A stretch of 64,000 nucleotides of DNA from Actinoplanes solisilvae (GTDB taxonomy: Bacteria > Actinomycetota > Actinomycetes > Mycobacteriales > Micromonosporaceae). Of the stretch, positions 9,635 through 19,066 are shown piece by piece; position 1 is the first letter of the stretch, and every line of letters starts with the position of its first letter. Both the position numbers and the translations under genes were made by a program. The stretch is from positions 1-64,000 of the forward strand of contig NZ_RJAC01000010.1 of NCBI RefSeq assembly GCF_003999975.1, written 5' to 3'. The notes under the pieces were generated by a model. The model worked only from the letters and a program-made list of their open reading frames with translations, did no database searches and was not told the DNA's origin.

Positions 9635-10321
9635 TCATACCCCGTTCGGGGACACCGACCGTAGCGCCAGGTTGGCCACCAGCAGGTCGCCGGTCGCTTC
9701 CAGGTGGGCGCGCATCGCGGCCTCGGCCGCGATGCCGTCGCGGGCGAGCACCGCGCCGACCACCGGGTCGTGTTCCGCGTGAATTTCGGCCAGCGTACGA
9801 CCACTCGCGGTCGTCGGCGGGCCGAGCAGCGCGGTCGTCGAGCGCAACTGGGCGACGATCGCGGCGGCCCGGGCGTTGCCGGCCGCGCGCAGCAGCAGAT
9901 CGTGCAGCCGCCGGTCGGCCGGCCAGAAAGCCGCCTCGTCCCCGCGCTGCACGGCGGCCGCCATCTCTTCCAACGCTGCTTTGATCGCCGCATGTTGCTC
10001 CTGCGTGCCGAGCAGCGCGGCCTTTCGGGCAGCGGCGGGCTCCAGGGCGAGCCGGATCTCGACGATCTCCTCGACGTCGTGGGCGCGCGGCGGCAGCACC
10101 CGGAAACCACGGTTGCGCCTGATCTCGACCAGGCCGGCCTCGGCCAGTCGCAGCATGCCCTCGCGCACCGGGCTGCGCGAGATCCCGAGCAGTTCGGCCA
10201 GCTGATAGACGGAATAGGTCGTCTCGGGCACGAGCTCCCCGGCCGCGATGCCGTCGCGCACGGCCGAGGCGACGGCGTCGGCGAGGGTCGGGGCCTCCGA
10301 GGGGAGGTGAAGCGAAGGCAT
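9635..10321 (-). CDS. GntR-family (FCD/FadR subfamily) transcriptional regulator
   Basis: A 228-residue regulator with an N-terminal winged helix (YSVYQLAELLGISRSPVREG) and a C-terminal all-helical FCD ligand-binding domain carrying acidic and histidine residues that usually bind a metal (DRRLHDLLLR, EIHAEHDPVVGA). FCD regulators commonly sense small carboxylates. It diverges from a lactate/2-hydroxyacid dehydrogenase gene, so control of that gene in response to its substrate is the natural inference. The ATG at 10321 is favoured over longer starts because those would read through the shared palindrome. A TAACAT hexamer 7 bases upstream suggests a leaderless transcript. Confidence 0.85.
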   Translation of the reverse strand: MPSLHLPSEAPTLADAVASAVRDGIAAGELVPETTYSVYQLAELLGISRSPVREGMLRLAEAGLVEIRRNRGFRVLPPRAHDVEEIVEIRLALEPAAARKAALLGTQEQHAAIKAALEEMAAAVQRGDEAAFWPADRRLHDLLLRAAGNARAAAIVAQLRSTTALLGPPTTASGRTLAEIHAEHDPVVGAVLARDGIAAEAAMRAHLEATGDLLVANLALRSVSPNGV

Positions 10322-10323
10322 GA

Positions 10324-10335
10324 GTAACATGTTAC
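10324..10335. promoter_or_regulatory. 12-bp palindrome shared by divergent start sites
   Basis: GTAACATGTTAC is a perfect palindrome between the gntR start (10321) and the dehydrogenase start (10338). Read on either strand it contains TAACAT, a fair -10 element, placed exactly 7 bases before the ATG of the gene on that strand. It may therefore serve as two overlapping leaderless -10 elements and as the GntR operator. Neither -35 is convincing. Confidence 0.6.
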
Positions 10336-10337
10336 CT

Positions 10338-13190
10338 ATGACTGAGGCGGCGGTGGGGGCGACCGAACACAAGGCCGGGCACGGAGCCGAGCACGAGGCC
10401 GGGCACAGGGCCGCGCGCGACGTCGTGGCCGCGCTGGAACGGGCCGGGCTCGAGGTGCGCTCCGACGCGGGCACGCGCGGCATGTACTCGTCCGACGCCT
10501 CGCTCTATCGCATCCCGCCCCTGGCCGTCGTGCGCCCGCGCCACGTCGACGAGGTGGCCGCCGCCCTCGCCGTCGCCCGCGAGACCGGCACGCCCCTGAC
10601 CTCGCGCGGCGCCGGCACGTCGGTCGCCGGCAACGCGGTCGGCCGCGGCATCGTGCTCGACTTCTCGCGCCACCTCAACCGGGTGCTCGAGCTCGACCCC
10701 GAGGCCCGCACCGCCGTGGTCGAGCCGGGCACCGTGCACGCCGTCCTGCAGAAGGCGGCCACCCCGCACGGCGTACGGTTCGGGCCTGACCCCTCGACCC
10801 ACCCGCGCTGCACCATCGGCGGCATGATCGGCAACAACGCCTGCGGCTCGCGGTCACTGGCGTACGGCCGCACCTCGGACAACGTCGCCGGGCTCGAACT
10901 GCTCACCGCGGGCGGCGACAAACTGATCACCGGCCCGGACGGGACGCGAGGCGCCGAGTCGATCATCAGCGAGCTGCGGACCGAGATCGGCAAGCACCTG
11001 GCCACCGCCCGCACCGAGTTCGACCGGTTCGGCCGCCAGGTCTCCGGCTACGCCGTTCAGCATCTGCTGCCCGAGCGGTTCGACCTCACCCAGGCGCTCG
11101 TCGGCTCCGAGGGCACCCTCGCGGTGATCACGCAGGCGACCGTGAAGCTCGTTGTCGACTCCCCGGTACGCGTCGTGGTCGTGCTCGGGTTCAAGGACAT
11201 CGTCGCCGCCGGTGAGGCCTCCCCCGCCGTCGTCGCGCACGGCCCGACCTCGTGCGAGGGCCTCGACTCACGCCTGCTCGACGTGCTGCGCGCCCGCCGC
11301 GGCGCCGACGCCGTTCCCCCGCTGCCCCGCGGCGGCGCCTGGCTCTTCGTCGAGCTGGCCGGCGACGACCTGGGCGAGGTCGAGTCGCGGGCGCGCGGGC
11401 TGGCGGCCGACGGGATCGGGGAAGACGCGCTGGTCGTCACCGATCCGGCCACGCAGGCCCGGCTGTGGCGCATCCGCGAGGACGGCGCGGGTCTGGCCGG
11501 CCGGGCCCCGTCGGACCGTCCGGCCTGGCCGGGGTGGGAGGACGCGGCGGTCCCACCCGAGCGGCTGGGGGCCTACCTCGCCCGATTCGACGAGCTCGTG
11601 GCGTCGTACGGGATGACCTCTGCTCCTTTCGGGCATTTCGGCGACGGTTGCATGCACGTGCGGCTCGATTTCCCGCTCGATCAGCCCGGCGGCACCAAGG
11701 TTCTGCGCGACTTCCTGACCGACGCGGCGAAGCTGGTCGGGGAGTTCGGCGGGTCGCTCTCGGGCGAGCACGGGGACGGCCGCGCGCGCTCCGAGCTGCT
11801 GCCGCACATGTACTCCCCCGACGCGATCGCCCTGTTCGCCGGGGTCAAGCGGGCCTTCGACCCGGGCAACCTGCTCAACCCGGGCGTGCTGGTCGACCCC
11901 GACCCGGTCGACGCCGACGTGCGGCCCGCCGGCAAGTTCCCGGTCAAGGGTCTCGCGCTGGCCTATCCGCACGACGGCGGCGACTTCGCGCAGGCCGTGC
12001 ACCGCTGCACCGGCGTGGGCAAGTGCCGGGCCGACAACTCGGCGGCCGGCGGCGTGATGTGCCCGTCCTACCTGGCCACCCGCGAGGAGAAGGACTCGAC
12101 TCGCGGTCGCGCCCGCGTGCTGCAGGAGGTCGTGCGGGGCGAGCTGCCCTGGACGCATCCGGCGGTGCACGACTCGCTCGACCTGTGCCTGTCGTGCAAG
12201 GGCTGCGCGTCGGACTGCCCGACCGGCATCGACATGGCCACCTACAAGTCCGAGGCGCTGCACCAGAAGTTCAAGGGGAAGCTGCGCCCGCGGTCGCACT
12301 ACACGCTGGGCAAACTGCCGTTCTGGGCGCGGCTGGCCGGGTGGGCGCCGCGGCTCGCCAATCTCGGCACGCGGCTGCCGGGGCTGCGCGGTGCGGCGTT
12401 GTGGCTCGCCGGGGTCGACAAGCGACGGTCGGTTCCGGCGTTCGCCCGACGGCCGTTCCGGCGCACGTTCAAGCACGAGCATGCCGAAACCCGTACGCCG
12501 GTGGTGCTTTTCGCCGACTCCTTCACCGACGCCTTCTCGCCCGAGGTCGCCGAGTCGACCGTACGGGTCCTGCGCGCGGCCGGATACGAGCCGAGGCTCC
12601 CGTCCGGGTCGGTCTGCTGCGGCCTGACCTGGATAACGACGGGTCAGCTCGACTCGGCCAAGAAGATCCTTTCCCGTACGGTCGAGACCCTCGCGGCCGA
12701 CGCCAAGGCCGGGGTCTTGATCGTCGGCATCGAGCCCTCGTGCACGGCCGTGCTGCGGTCCGACATCCACGAGCTGCTGCCCGGCGACCGCGACGCGGCG
12801 GTGGTCGCGAAGTCGGTGCGGACGCTGGCCGAACTGCTGGCCGAGACGCCCGGCTGGACCCCGCCCGACCTGTCCGGCGTCGAGGTCGTCGCTCAACCGC
12901 ACTGCCACCACCACGCCGTGCTCGGCTGGAAGACCGACGCCGACCTGCTCGCGGCGAGCGGCGCCAAGGTCAACCGGCTCGCGGGCTGTTGCGGGCTGGC
13001 CGGCAACTTCGGCGTCGAGATCGGACACTACGAGGTGTCGGTGGCCGTCGCCGAACAAAATCTGCTGCCCGCCCTCGACGCCGCTCCCGGCGCGCTGGTG
13101 CTGGCCGACGGCTTCTCGTGCCGCACCCAGGTCGCCGATCTGCGCGACCGCCCGTCGATTCATCTGGCCCAATTGCTCGATCGCCCGTAA
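10338..13190 (+). CDS. fused FAD-linked oxidase / Fe-S 2-hydroxyacid dehydrogenase (YdiJ/Dld-like)
   Basis: A 950-residue flavoprotein with, in order, a PCMH-type FAD-binding domain (SRGAGTSVAGNAVG, PSTHPRCTIGGMIGNNACG), a FAD-oxidase C-terminal domain (FGHFGDGCMHVRLDFP, SGEHGDGRAR), an Fe-S region from about residue 557 (CTGVGKCRADN, CLSCKGCASDCP) and two CCG-type domains (SVCCGLTW, GCCGLAGNFG). Separate GlcD and GlcF subunits carry these parts in glycolate oxidase; the fused form is that of YdiJ and some D-lactate dehydrogenases, which oxidise D-2-hydroxyacids and pass electrons to the respiratory chain. The substrate could be D-lactate, D-2-hydroxyglutarate or glycolate. An in-frame ATG at 10320 exists but would put the palindrome inside the coding region. 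Confidence 0.88.
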   Translation: MTEAAVGATEHKAGHGAEHEAGHRAARDVVAALERAGLEVRSDAGTRGMYSSDASLYRIPPLAVVRPRHVDEVAAALAVARETGTPLTSRGAGTSVAGNAVGRGIVLDFSRHLNRVLELDPEARTAVVEPGTVHAVLQKAATPHGVRFGPDPSTHPRCTIGGMIGNNACGSRSLAYGRTSDNVAGLELLTAGGDKLITGPDGTRGAESIISELRTEIGKHLATARTEFDRFGRQVSGYAVQHLLPERFDLTQALVGSEGTLAVITQATVKLVVDSPVRVVVVLGFKDIVAAGEASPAVVAHGPTSCEGLDSRLLDVLRARRGADAVPPLPRGGAWLFVELAGDDLGEVESRARGLAADGIGEDALVVTDPATQARLWRIREDGAGLAGRAPSDRPAWPGWEDAAVPPERLGAYLARFDELVASYGMTSAPFGHFGDGCMHVRLDFPLDQPGGTKVLRDFLTDAAKLVGEFGGSLSGEHGDGRARSELLPHMYSPDAIALFAGVKRAFDPGNLLNPGVLVDPDPVDADVRPAGKFPVKGLALAYPHDGGDFAQAVHRCTGVGKCRADNSAAGGVMCPSYLATREEKDSTRGRARVLQEVVRGELPWTHPAVHDSLDLCLSCKGCASDCPTGIDMATYKSEALHQKFKGKLRPRSHYTLGKLPFWARLAGWAPRLANLGTRLPGLRGAALWLAGVDKRRSVPAFARRPFRRTFKHEHAETRTPVVLFADSFTDAFSPEVAESTVRVLRAAGYEPRLPSGSVCCGLTWITTGQLDSAKKILSRTVETLAADAKAGVLIVGIEPSCTAVLRSDIHELLPGDRDAAVVAKSVRTLAELLAETPGWTPPDLSGVEVVAQPHCHHHAVLGWKTDADLLAASGAKVNRLAGCCGLAGNFGVEIGHYEVSVAVAEQNLLPALDAAPGALVLADGFSCRTQVADLRDRPSIHLAQLLDRP

Positions 13191-13231
13191 CCTCCTCACC
13201 GGACAATCGTTGGACAGTAATCACCGCATCG

Positions 13232-15814
13232 ATGAAAATCGCTATCCTCGTCGCCGTGCCCGCGGCCCTCGCCGTGGTCGCGCTGGTCGTGCTGCCTCCG
13301 GAAGCGGTGGCCGGTCTGCTCACGGCGTGCTCCGGCGCGATCGCCGTGCTGATGGTGCGGGCCCGCCCGGCCGGTCCTCGCCTTCGCGCCCTGGCCCTGG
13401 CCGGCGGGGCCGGGCTCGCCGCGCTGGCCGGAGCGGCCAGCGGCCTCACGGTCCTGTTCGCGCCCGAGGTGCTGGTCGGCGGCGTCCCCCTGCCCGCCGA
13501 GATCCCGCTGGTCACCCTGTTCCTGGTCGCCGCGCTCTACCTGCCCGCGCTGCTGCGCCCGCAGCAACTGCGGGGCGCGACGGCCCGGCTGCGGGTCGGG
13601 CTCGACACCCTCGGCGTCACCGCGTGCCTGATGTTCGTGGCCTGGGTCCCGCTGTTCACCGGGGCGGGTGAGCGGCGCGGCGCGTCGATCACCGCGCTGA
13701 TCTTCGGTTCCGGCGCGGTGGCCGCGTGCGCGGTCAGCGGCGTGCACGCCCTGCGCCACCGGGCCGCGCTGCAGTGGTGCGGCCCGGCCGCCGCGTTGTC
13801 GCTGGTCTCGCTGGCGGTCCTGGTGATCGCGATGGACTTCCCCGGGCAGCCGAACGCGGCGATCGCCGGGCTCGCCGCCGGTCTGGCGAGCAACGTCGCG
13901 GCGGCCGGCCTCTGGTACGGGTCGGTGAAGATCTCGCCCGACGCCGGTGAGGTGCCGCCGCCGGGCAGCGAGACCTCGGCCAGCTTCCCGCTGCTGGGCC
14001 TGGCCATCCTGGTCTCCGCGCTGGTCACCGTCTACCACCTGATCAACGGCGGGCACCTCGACCCGATCGCGATCATGTTGGGCGCCGTCGCGATCACGGC
14101 CGTGGCGACCCGCGAGTGGGTGTCGGCGACCGTGCTGCGCCGCCAGGCCGGCCACCTCACCGACCAGGGCAATCGTCTGCGCAGCCTGATGTTCGGCTCG
14201 GCCGACGTGGCGATGATCCTCGACGCGAACCTGGCCGTGCGCTGGCAGTCGCCCGCCGCGGCCCGCCAGTTCGGGCTCTCCGACCAGGAGGTGCTCGGCC
14301 GTACGGTCTCGATGCTCGTGCACGCCGACCAGGTCGACGCCGTCGAGGCCTACCTGAACGCGCGCATGGCCTCGCGGGGCGCGGCCGAGGCCCTGGCCGT
14401 GCGGCTGCGCGACGGCTTCGGCCGGTGGCGCGAGACGGAGTGGACGACCAACGGCGCCGACCCGGCCGACCCGGCGAACACGCTGGTCGTGCACGTCCGC
14501 GACGTCACCCGCCGCCACGACCTCGAGCAGGCGCTGAGCCAGAGCACCCACCTCGACCGGCAGACCGGCCTGGCCAACCACGAGGGCCTGCTGCGGGCGG
14601 CCGAGCTGACCCCGGACGCGGGCGCGATGGTCGTCGTCGAGCTGGGCGGGCTCACCGCGATCGCCGACGTGCACGGACGCGACCTGGCCGAGGCGGTGCT
14701 GGTGGAGGCGGCCCGGCGGCTGCGCAGCCTGGTGGCGGCGGCCGACGTCGCGGCCCGCCTCGGCGAGACCCGGCTGGCCGTGCTGACCCACTGCGGGGCG
14801 GTCCGCGCCCACCTGCTGGCCAGCCAGCTCGTCAACGCGCTGGCCGCGCCCTACACGGCGGCCGGCGCGGTCGCGCACCTGACCGCGTGGGCCGGCCTGG
14901 CCGACCTGACCGAGGTCGACGGCAACGACGAGGCCGTACGCCGGGCCACGCTGGCGCTGCGGTCGGTGCGCTCGGGTCCGCCGGGCACGGTCGAGTGGTA
15001 CGACACCGAGATGGAGACCCGTCTGCTGCGCCGCTCGACCCTGGAGCAGGACCTGCCCGGCGCGATCACCCGGGGCGAGCTCGACCTGAGCTACCAGCCG
15101 GTCGTCGACCTGGCCGATCGCCGCCCGGTCGGGGTCGAGGCCCTGGTGTCCTGGCGGCATCCCACGCTCGGCGCGGTGCCGGCCGCCGAGCTGCTGCCGC
15201 TGGCCGAAGACCTGGGGCTGCTCACCGGGCTCGGTCACTGGGCGCTGCACCGCTCGTGCCACCTGCTGGTCGGCTGGCGGCGGATGCACGGCGACCTGTG
15301 GCTGGCCGTCAACGTGCGCCCGCGCGAGCTGGCCGACCCGGCCTTCCAGGCGAGCCTGCACACGGCACTGGTCGATCACGGCCTGCCGCCCTCGGCCCTG
15401 GTCGTCGAGATAGCCGAGCAACACCTTCTGGGCGTACGGGAGGACGCGCCGGACGTCATCGCCCAGCTCGGCCGGCTGCGGGCGGAAGGGCTGCTGACCT
15501 CGGTCGACGACTTCGGCACCGGCCCGACGTCGCTGAGCCGGCTGCGCAACCTGCCGGTCGACCTGCTGAAGATCGACCGGGAGATGTTCGGGCTCCCGGC
15601 CGAGACCCTGGTGCTGGACGTGGCGGTGACCCTGGGCCGTCGCCTGGGCATGGAGGTGGTCGCCTCCGGCGTGCAGGAGCCGGCCGACCTCGAGGCCGCG
15701 CGCTCGGCCGGGTGCCGTCTCGGGCAGGGCGACCTGCTGGGCCGCCCGATGCCCGCCGAACGCCTCGAAGCTCTCCTGGAACACCACCCGGTGACAGGCA
15801 CCTCAGCGTCCTGA
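13232..15814 (+). CDS. membrane PAS / degenerate GGDEF / EAL protein (cyclic-di-GMP type)
   Basis: An 860-residue protein with about 300 residues of membrane helices, a PAS domain (about 318-430), a GGDEF-like domain (about 433-590) and an EAL domain (about 603-856). The GGDEF signature is replaced by ARLGETRLAVL, so cyclase activity is unlikely. In the EAL domain the motifs GVEAL, VNVRPRE, VVEIAEQ, DDFGTG and LLKID are kept. The usual AEGVE motif reads ASGVQ (about 810-814), which removes a glutamate that is catalytic in phosphodiesterases such as RocR. It is therefore more likely a cyclic-di-GMP receptor or scaffold than an active enzyme; this needs an assay. The ATG at 13232 leads straight into the first membrane helix. 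Confidence 0.85.
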   Translation: MKIAILVAVPAALAVVALVVLPPEAVAGLLTACSGAIAVLMVRARPAGPRLRALALAGGAGLAALAGAASGLTVLFAPEVLVGGVPLPAEIPLVTLFLVAALYLPALLRPQQLRGATARLRVGLDTLGVTACLMFVAWVPLFTGAGERRGASITALIFGSGAVAACAVSGVHALRHRAALQWCGPAAALSLVSLAVLVIAMDFPGQPNAAIAGLAAGLASNVAAAGLWYGSVKISPDAGEVPPPGSETSASFPLLGLAILVSALVTVYHLINGGHLDPIAIMLGAVAITAVATREWVSATVLRRQAGHLTDQGNRLRSLMFGSADVAMILDANLAVRWQSPAAARQFGLSDQEVLGRTVSMLVHADQVDAVEAYLNARMASRGAAEALAVRLRDGFGRWRETEWTTNGADPADPANTLVVHVRDVTRRHDLEQALSQSTHLDRQTGLANHEGLLRAAELTPDAGAMVVVELGGLTAIADVHGRDLAEAVLVEAARRLRSLVAAADVAARLGETRLAVLTHCGAVRAHLLASQLVNALAAPYTAAGAVAHLTAWAGLADLTEVDGNDEAVRRATLALRSVRSGPPGTVEWYDTEMETRLLRRSTLEQDLPGAITRGELDLSYQPVVDLADRRPVGVEALVSWRHPTLGAVPAAELLPLAEDLGLLTGLGHWALHRSCHLLVGWRRMHGDLWLAVNVRPRELADPAFQASLHTALVDHGLPPSALVVEIAEQHLLGVREDAPDVIAQLGRLRAEGLLTSVDDFGTGPTSLSRLRNLPVDLLKIDREMFGLPAETLVLDVAVTLGRRLGMEVVASGVQEPADLEAARSAGCRLGQGDLLGRPMPAERLEALLEHHPVTGTSAS

Positions 15815-15834
15815 GCACCGGCGGGTCCGGTTCG

Positions 15835-16269
15835 GTGGCCGACGCCCTGCGCGACAGCGGGCTGCCCGCGCGGTGCCTGACGATCGAGGTCACCGAATCG
15901 GCCGCGGTCGGCGGCGGGGCCACCCAGGACACGCTGCGTGAACTGCGGGCCCTGGGCGTACGCCTGTCCCTGGACGACTTCGGGACCGGGGCGTCGACGC
16001 TGAGCCTGCTGGTGAACTGCCCGGTGGACGAGATCAAGCTTGACCGTACGTTCACCCCGGCGCCCGGCCCCGACGCGATCGCGGGCGCGGTGCTGCAACT
16101 GGCCCGCGCGATGGGCATCAAGGCGGTCGCCGAAGGGGTGGAGACGCCCGAGCAGGCCGCGAAGCTGTCGAGCCTGGGCTACGAGCACGCGCAGGGCTTC
16201 CATTTCGCCCGCCCGATGCCGGCCGCCGAGCTGGAGAAAGCCCTGCACATGGTGACCGTCGCTCCCTAG
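15835..16269 (+). pseudogene. 3' remnant of a second EAL-domain gene
   Basis: About 144 codons match only the C-terminal half of an EAL domain: SGLPARCLTIEVTESAAV, LSLDDFGTGASTLSLL, VDEIKLDRTF, AVAEGVETPEQA and YEHAQGFHFARPMP. The first half, including the EAL motif itself, is absent, and the frame begins abruptly some 20 bp after the stop of the complete EAL gene. A GTG at 15835 could start translation, but the product would be half a TIM barrel. Unlike its neighbour it keeps the AEGVE glutamate. It looks like what is left of a tandem EAL gene after a deletion. Confidence 0.75.
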
Positions 16270-16301
16270 GCGACAAGGGCTCCGGCCGCGATGATGTGGG
16301 G

Positions 16302-18986
16302 ATGCCCGAGCAGCTGATCGTGGGACGCGAGCGGGAGTGCGCGCTGCTCGCCGCCCTGGTCGACGGGGCCGGCGCGCAGGGTTCGGCGCTCGTGGTGACG
16401 GGCATGGCCGGCATCGGCAAGTCGACCCTGCTCGCTCAGACCTGCGAGGTCGCCGCCGCCCGGAACATGCCGGTGCTGGCCACGGCCGGCGTCGCGGCGG
16501 AGGCCGACCTGCCGTTCGCGGGCCTGCACCGGCTGCTGCGGCCGGTCCTGGCCCGCACCGGGGTGCTCCCGCCGCCGCAGCGCCGGGCGATCGAGACCGC
16601 GTTCGGCCTGGTCGACGGGCCCGCGCCGGAGCTGTTCCTGATCGCCCTGGGCGTGCTGGGGTTGCTGGGCGAGGAGGCCTCCCGGTCCCCGCTGCTGCTC
16701 GCCGTCGAGGACGCGCACTGGCTCGACCGCCCCACCGCCGACGTGCTCGCGTTCGTCGGCCGGCGCCTCGAGGCGGACCCGATGGTCATGATCGCCGCAC
16801 TGCGCGAGGGCTATGACAGCCCGCTGCTGCAGGCCGACCTGCCCGCCCTGCCGCTCGGGCCGCTCACCGACGAGGCCTCGGAACAGTTGCTCGCGCGCGC
16901 CGGCGGCGCGCTGCCGGCCCGCACACGCCGGCGGGTGCTGGCCGCGGCGGAGGGGAACCCGCTGGCCCTGGCCGAGCTCGGCGCGGCCCCGCTGTCGCCG
17001 GGACTGTCGCTGACCCGGCGGCTCGAGGACGCCTTCGCGGCCCGCGCGGCCGAGCTGCCCGGCCCGACCCGCACGCTGGTCACCGTGGCCGCGACCGCGT
17101 CGGACGAGGCACCGGCCACGATCCTCGAGGCCGCCGCGACCGTCGACGGGGCGGCGCGCTCGATGGACGACCTCGTCCCGGCCATCCGGGCGGGCCTGGT
17201 GCACCTCGACAACCACCGGCTGCGGTTCCGGCACCCGCTCGTGCGGTCGGCGATCTATCAGGCCGCCACCGAGGCCGAAAGGCAGGCCGCGCACACCGCG
17301 CTCGCCGGCCACGCCATCGACCCCGACCGCCGGGCCTGGCATCGATGGGCGGCCGCCGCCGGCCCCGACCCGGCCGTCGCCGACGAGGTCGAGCAGGCGG
17401 GCCGGCGGGCGCTGCGACGCGGAGCGATCACCACGGCCGCGGTCGCGTTCGAGCGGGCCGCCGGGCTGCTGACCGACCCCGGCCGGCGCGCGTCGCTGCT
17501 GCTGGACGCGGCCGCCGCGGTGAGCGAGCTCGGCGACGGCGCGACGGTCAACCGGCTGCTGCGCGAGGCCGCCCCGCTCGATCTCGGCCCGCACGCGCGG
17601 GCGCAGTGGCTGCTGCTCGAAGACGCGTTCCGGGCCGGGCCGGCCGGCGATCCCGCCCGCGTTCTCGAACTCGTGGGCTCGGCCTCGCGGGTCGCCGCCC
17701 TGGGCCACCGCGACCTCGGGCTCGACCTGCTGGTCGCCGCGGCCGCCCGCTGCCACTGGGGGGATCTGCGGGCCGAGGCCCGCGACGTGATGCGGGCCGC
17801 CGACCGCATCACGGCCGACCCCGACGACCAGCGCATGCTGTTCATCCAGGCGTTCGCGGCGACGATCGAGCGGGGCGCGGCCGTGCTGCACGCCCTCGAC
17901 CACACGACCGTGCCCGAGGACCCCTCGGCCCTCTACCTGCGGGGCATGGCCGTCTGCCTGTCCGGGGCCTACGACCGGGCGGTCCCGCTGCTCGAGGCGT
18001 CCGCGCGGCGGCTGCGCGGCCAGGGCCGGCTGCGGCTGCTCGCCCAGGTGCTCACGATGCAGGCCTGGGCGGCCCTGGAGATCGGCGACTTCGACGTGGC
18101 GGTGCCGGCGGCCGAGGAGTCACGCCGCCTGGCGGTCGAGACCCAGGGACCGCTCTGGCAGATCGGCGCGCAGGTCGCGCAGTCGGCGATCGCGGCGATC
18201 CGCGGCGACGAGGCGGCGGTCCGCACGCTCACCGCCGACGCCGCCCGTTTCGCGCTGCCGGTCGGCGCGGCCCAGCTGCTCAGCCTGGTCGAATACGCCC
18301 GCGGCCAGCTCGAGCTCGGCCGGGGGCGCCACGCCGAGGCGTACGAGCATCTGCGCCGCATCCGCGAGCCGGGCAACCCGGCCCAGCACCACCTGGTCGG
18401 CGCCCACACCATCGGGGATTTCGCCGAGGCCGCCGTGCGCAGCGGGCACCACGACGAGGCGGTGACCCACCTGCGCGAGACCGAACCGCTCGCGGCACAG
18501 GCCAGGTCGCCCTGGCTCGACGTGCAGATGCTGCTGGCCCGGGTGCACGTGGCCGGGGACGACGACGAGCATGTCTTCGGCGACGCGCTGAGCCAGGACC
18601 TGTCGACCTGGCCGCTGATCCGGGCCCGCATCGAGCTGGCCCACGGCGAGTGGCTGCGGCGGCACCGGCGGCAGGTCGAGTCGCGGCCCGCGTTGCGCGC
18701 CGCCCGCGACGCGTTCGACGCCATGTGCGCGACCCCGTGGGCCGAACGCGCCCGCCGCGAGCTGCGGGCCGCCGGGGAGGGCAGCCGGCAGCGCACCCCG
18801 GACACGCTCGAGGTGCTGACACCGCAGGAGTTCCAGATCGCCCAGATGGTCGCCCAGGGTCTGACCAACGGGGCGATCGCGCAGCGCCTCTACCTGTCCC
18901 GCCGCACGATCGAATCGCACCTCTACCGCGTCTTCCCCAAGCTCGGCGTGAGCTCGCGGGCGGAACTGGTGCGCGCGATGCAGTGA
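16302..18986 (+). CDS. large ATP-binding LuxR-family (LAL) transcriptional regulator
   Basis: An 894-residue regulator with an N-terminal STAND-type ATPase, a long alpha-helical repeat middle and a C-terminal LuxR helix-turn-helix. Walker A is GMAGIGKST; the Walker B region is LLLAVEDAHWLD. The HTH is LTPQEFQIAQMVAQGLTNGA followed by LSRRTIESHLYRVFPKLGV. Relatives such as MalT bind an inducer and ATP, oligomerise and activate transcription. It lies 80 bp upstream of a peptide transporter on the same strand, which is a plausible target. ATG 16302 is chosen; GTG 16296 is in frame and adds two residues. Confidence 0.88.
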   Translation: MPEQLIVGRERECALLAALVDGAGAQGSALVVTGMAGIGKSTLLAQTCEVAAARNMPVLATAGVAAEADLPFAGLHRLLRPVLARTGVLPPPQRRAIETAFGLVDGPAPELFLIALGVLGLLGEEASRSPLLLAVEDAHWLDRPTADVLAFVGRRLEADPMVMIAALREGYDSPLLQADLPALPLGPLTDEASEQLLARAGGALPARTRRRVLAAAEGNPLALAELGAAPLSPGLSLTRRLEDAFAARAAELPGPTRTLVTVAATASDEAPATILEAAATVDGAARSMDDLVPAIRAGLVHLDNHRLRFRHPLVRSAIYQAATEAERQAAHTALAGHAIDPDRRAWHRWAAAAGPDPAVADEVEQAGRRALRRGAITTAAVAFERAAGLLTDPGRRASLLLDAAAAVSELGDGATVNRLLREAAPLDLGPHARAQWLLLEDAFRAGPAGDPARVLELVGSASRVAALGHRDLGLDLLVAAAARCHWGDLRAEARDVMRAADRITADPDDQRMLFIQAFAATIERGAAVLHALDHTTVPEDPSALYLRGMAVCLSGAYDRAVPLLEASARRLRGQGRLRLLAQVLTMQAWAALEIGDFDVAVPAAEESRRLAVETQGPLWQIGAQVAQSAIAAIRGDEAAVRTLTADAARFALPVGAAQLLSLVEYARGQLELGRGRHAEAYEHLRRIREPGNPAQHHLVGAHTIGDFAEAAVRSGHHDEAVTHLRETEPLAAQARSPWLDVQMLLARVHVAGDDDEHVFGDALSQDLSTWPLIRARIELAHGEWLRRHRRQVESRPALRAARDAFDAMCATPWAERARRELRAAGEGSRQRTPDTLEVLTPQEFQIAQMVAQGLTNGAIAQRLYLSRRTIESHLYRVFPKLGVSSRAELVRAMQ

Positions 18987-19066
18987 TGTCACTCAAGAAG
19001 GCGTACGCCACGCGGGGCCACGATCGGGCGGGGTGAAAAGACGCCGGAGTTCCTGGGGGGACGAAC

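Noticed and set aside
13196..15787. An 863-codon open frame antisense to the EAL-domain gene, and similar long antisense frames opposite katG, the dehydrogenase and the LAL genes
   Set aside because: They are mirror frames produced by high third-position GC; their translations are Arg/Gly/Gln-rich with no family motifs, while the opposite strands carry clear domains.
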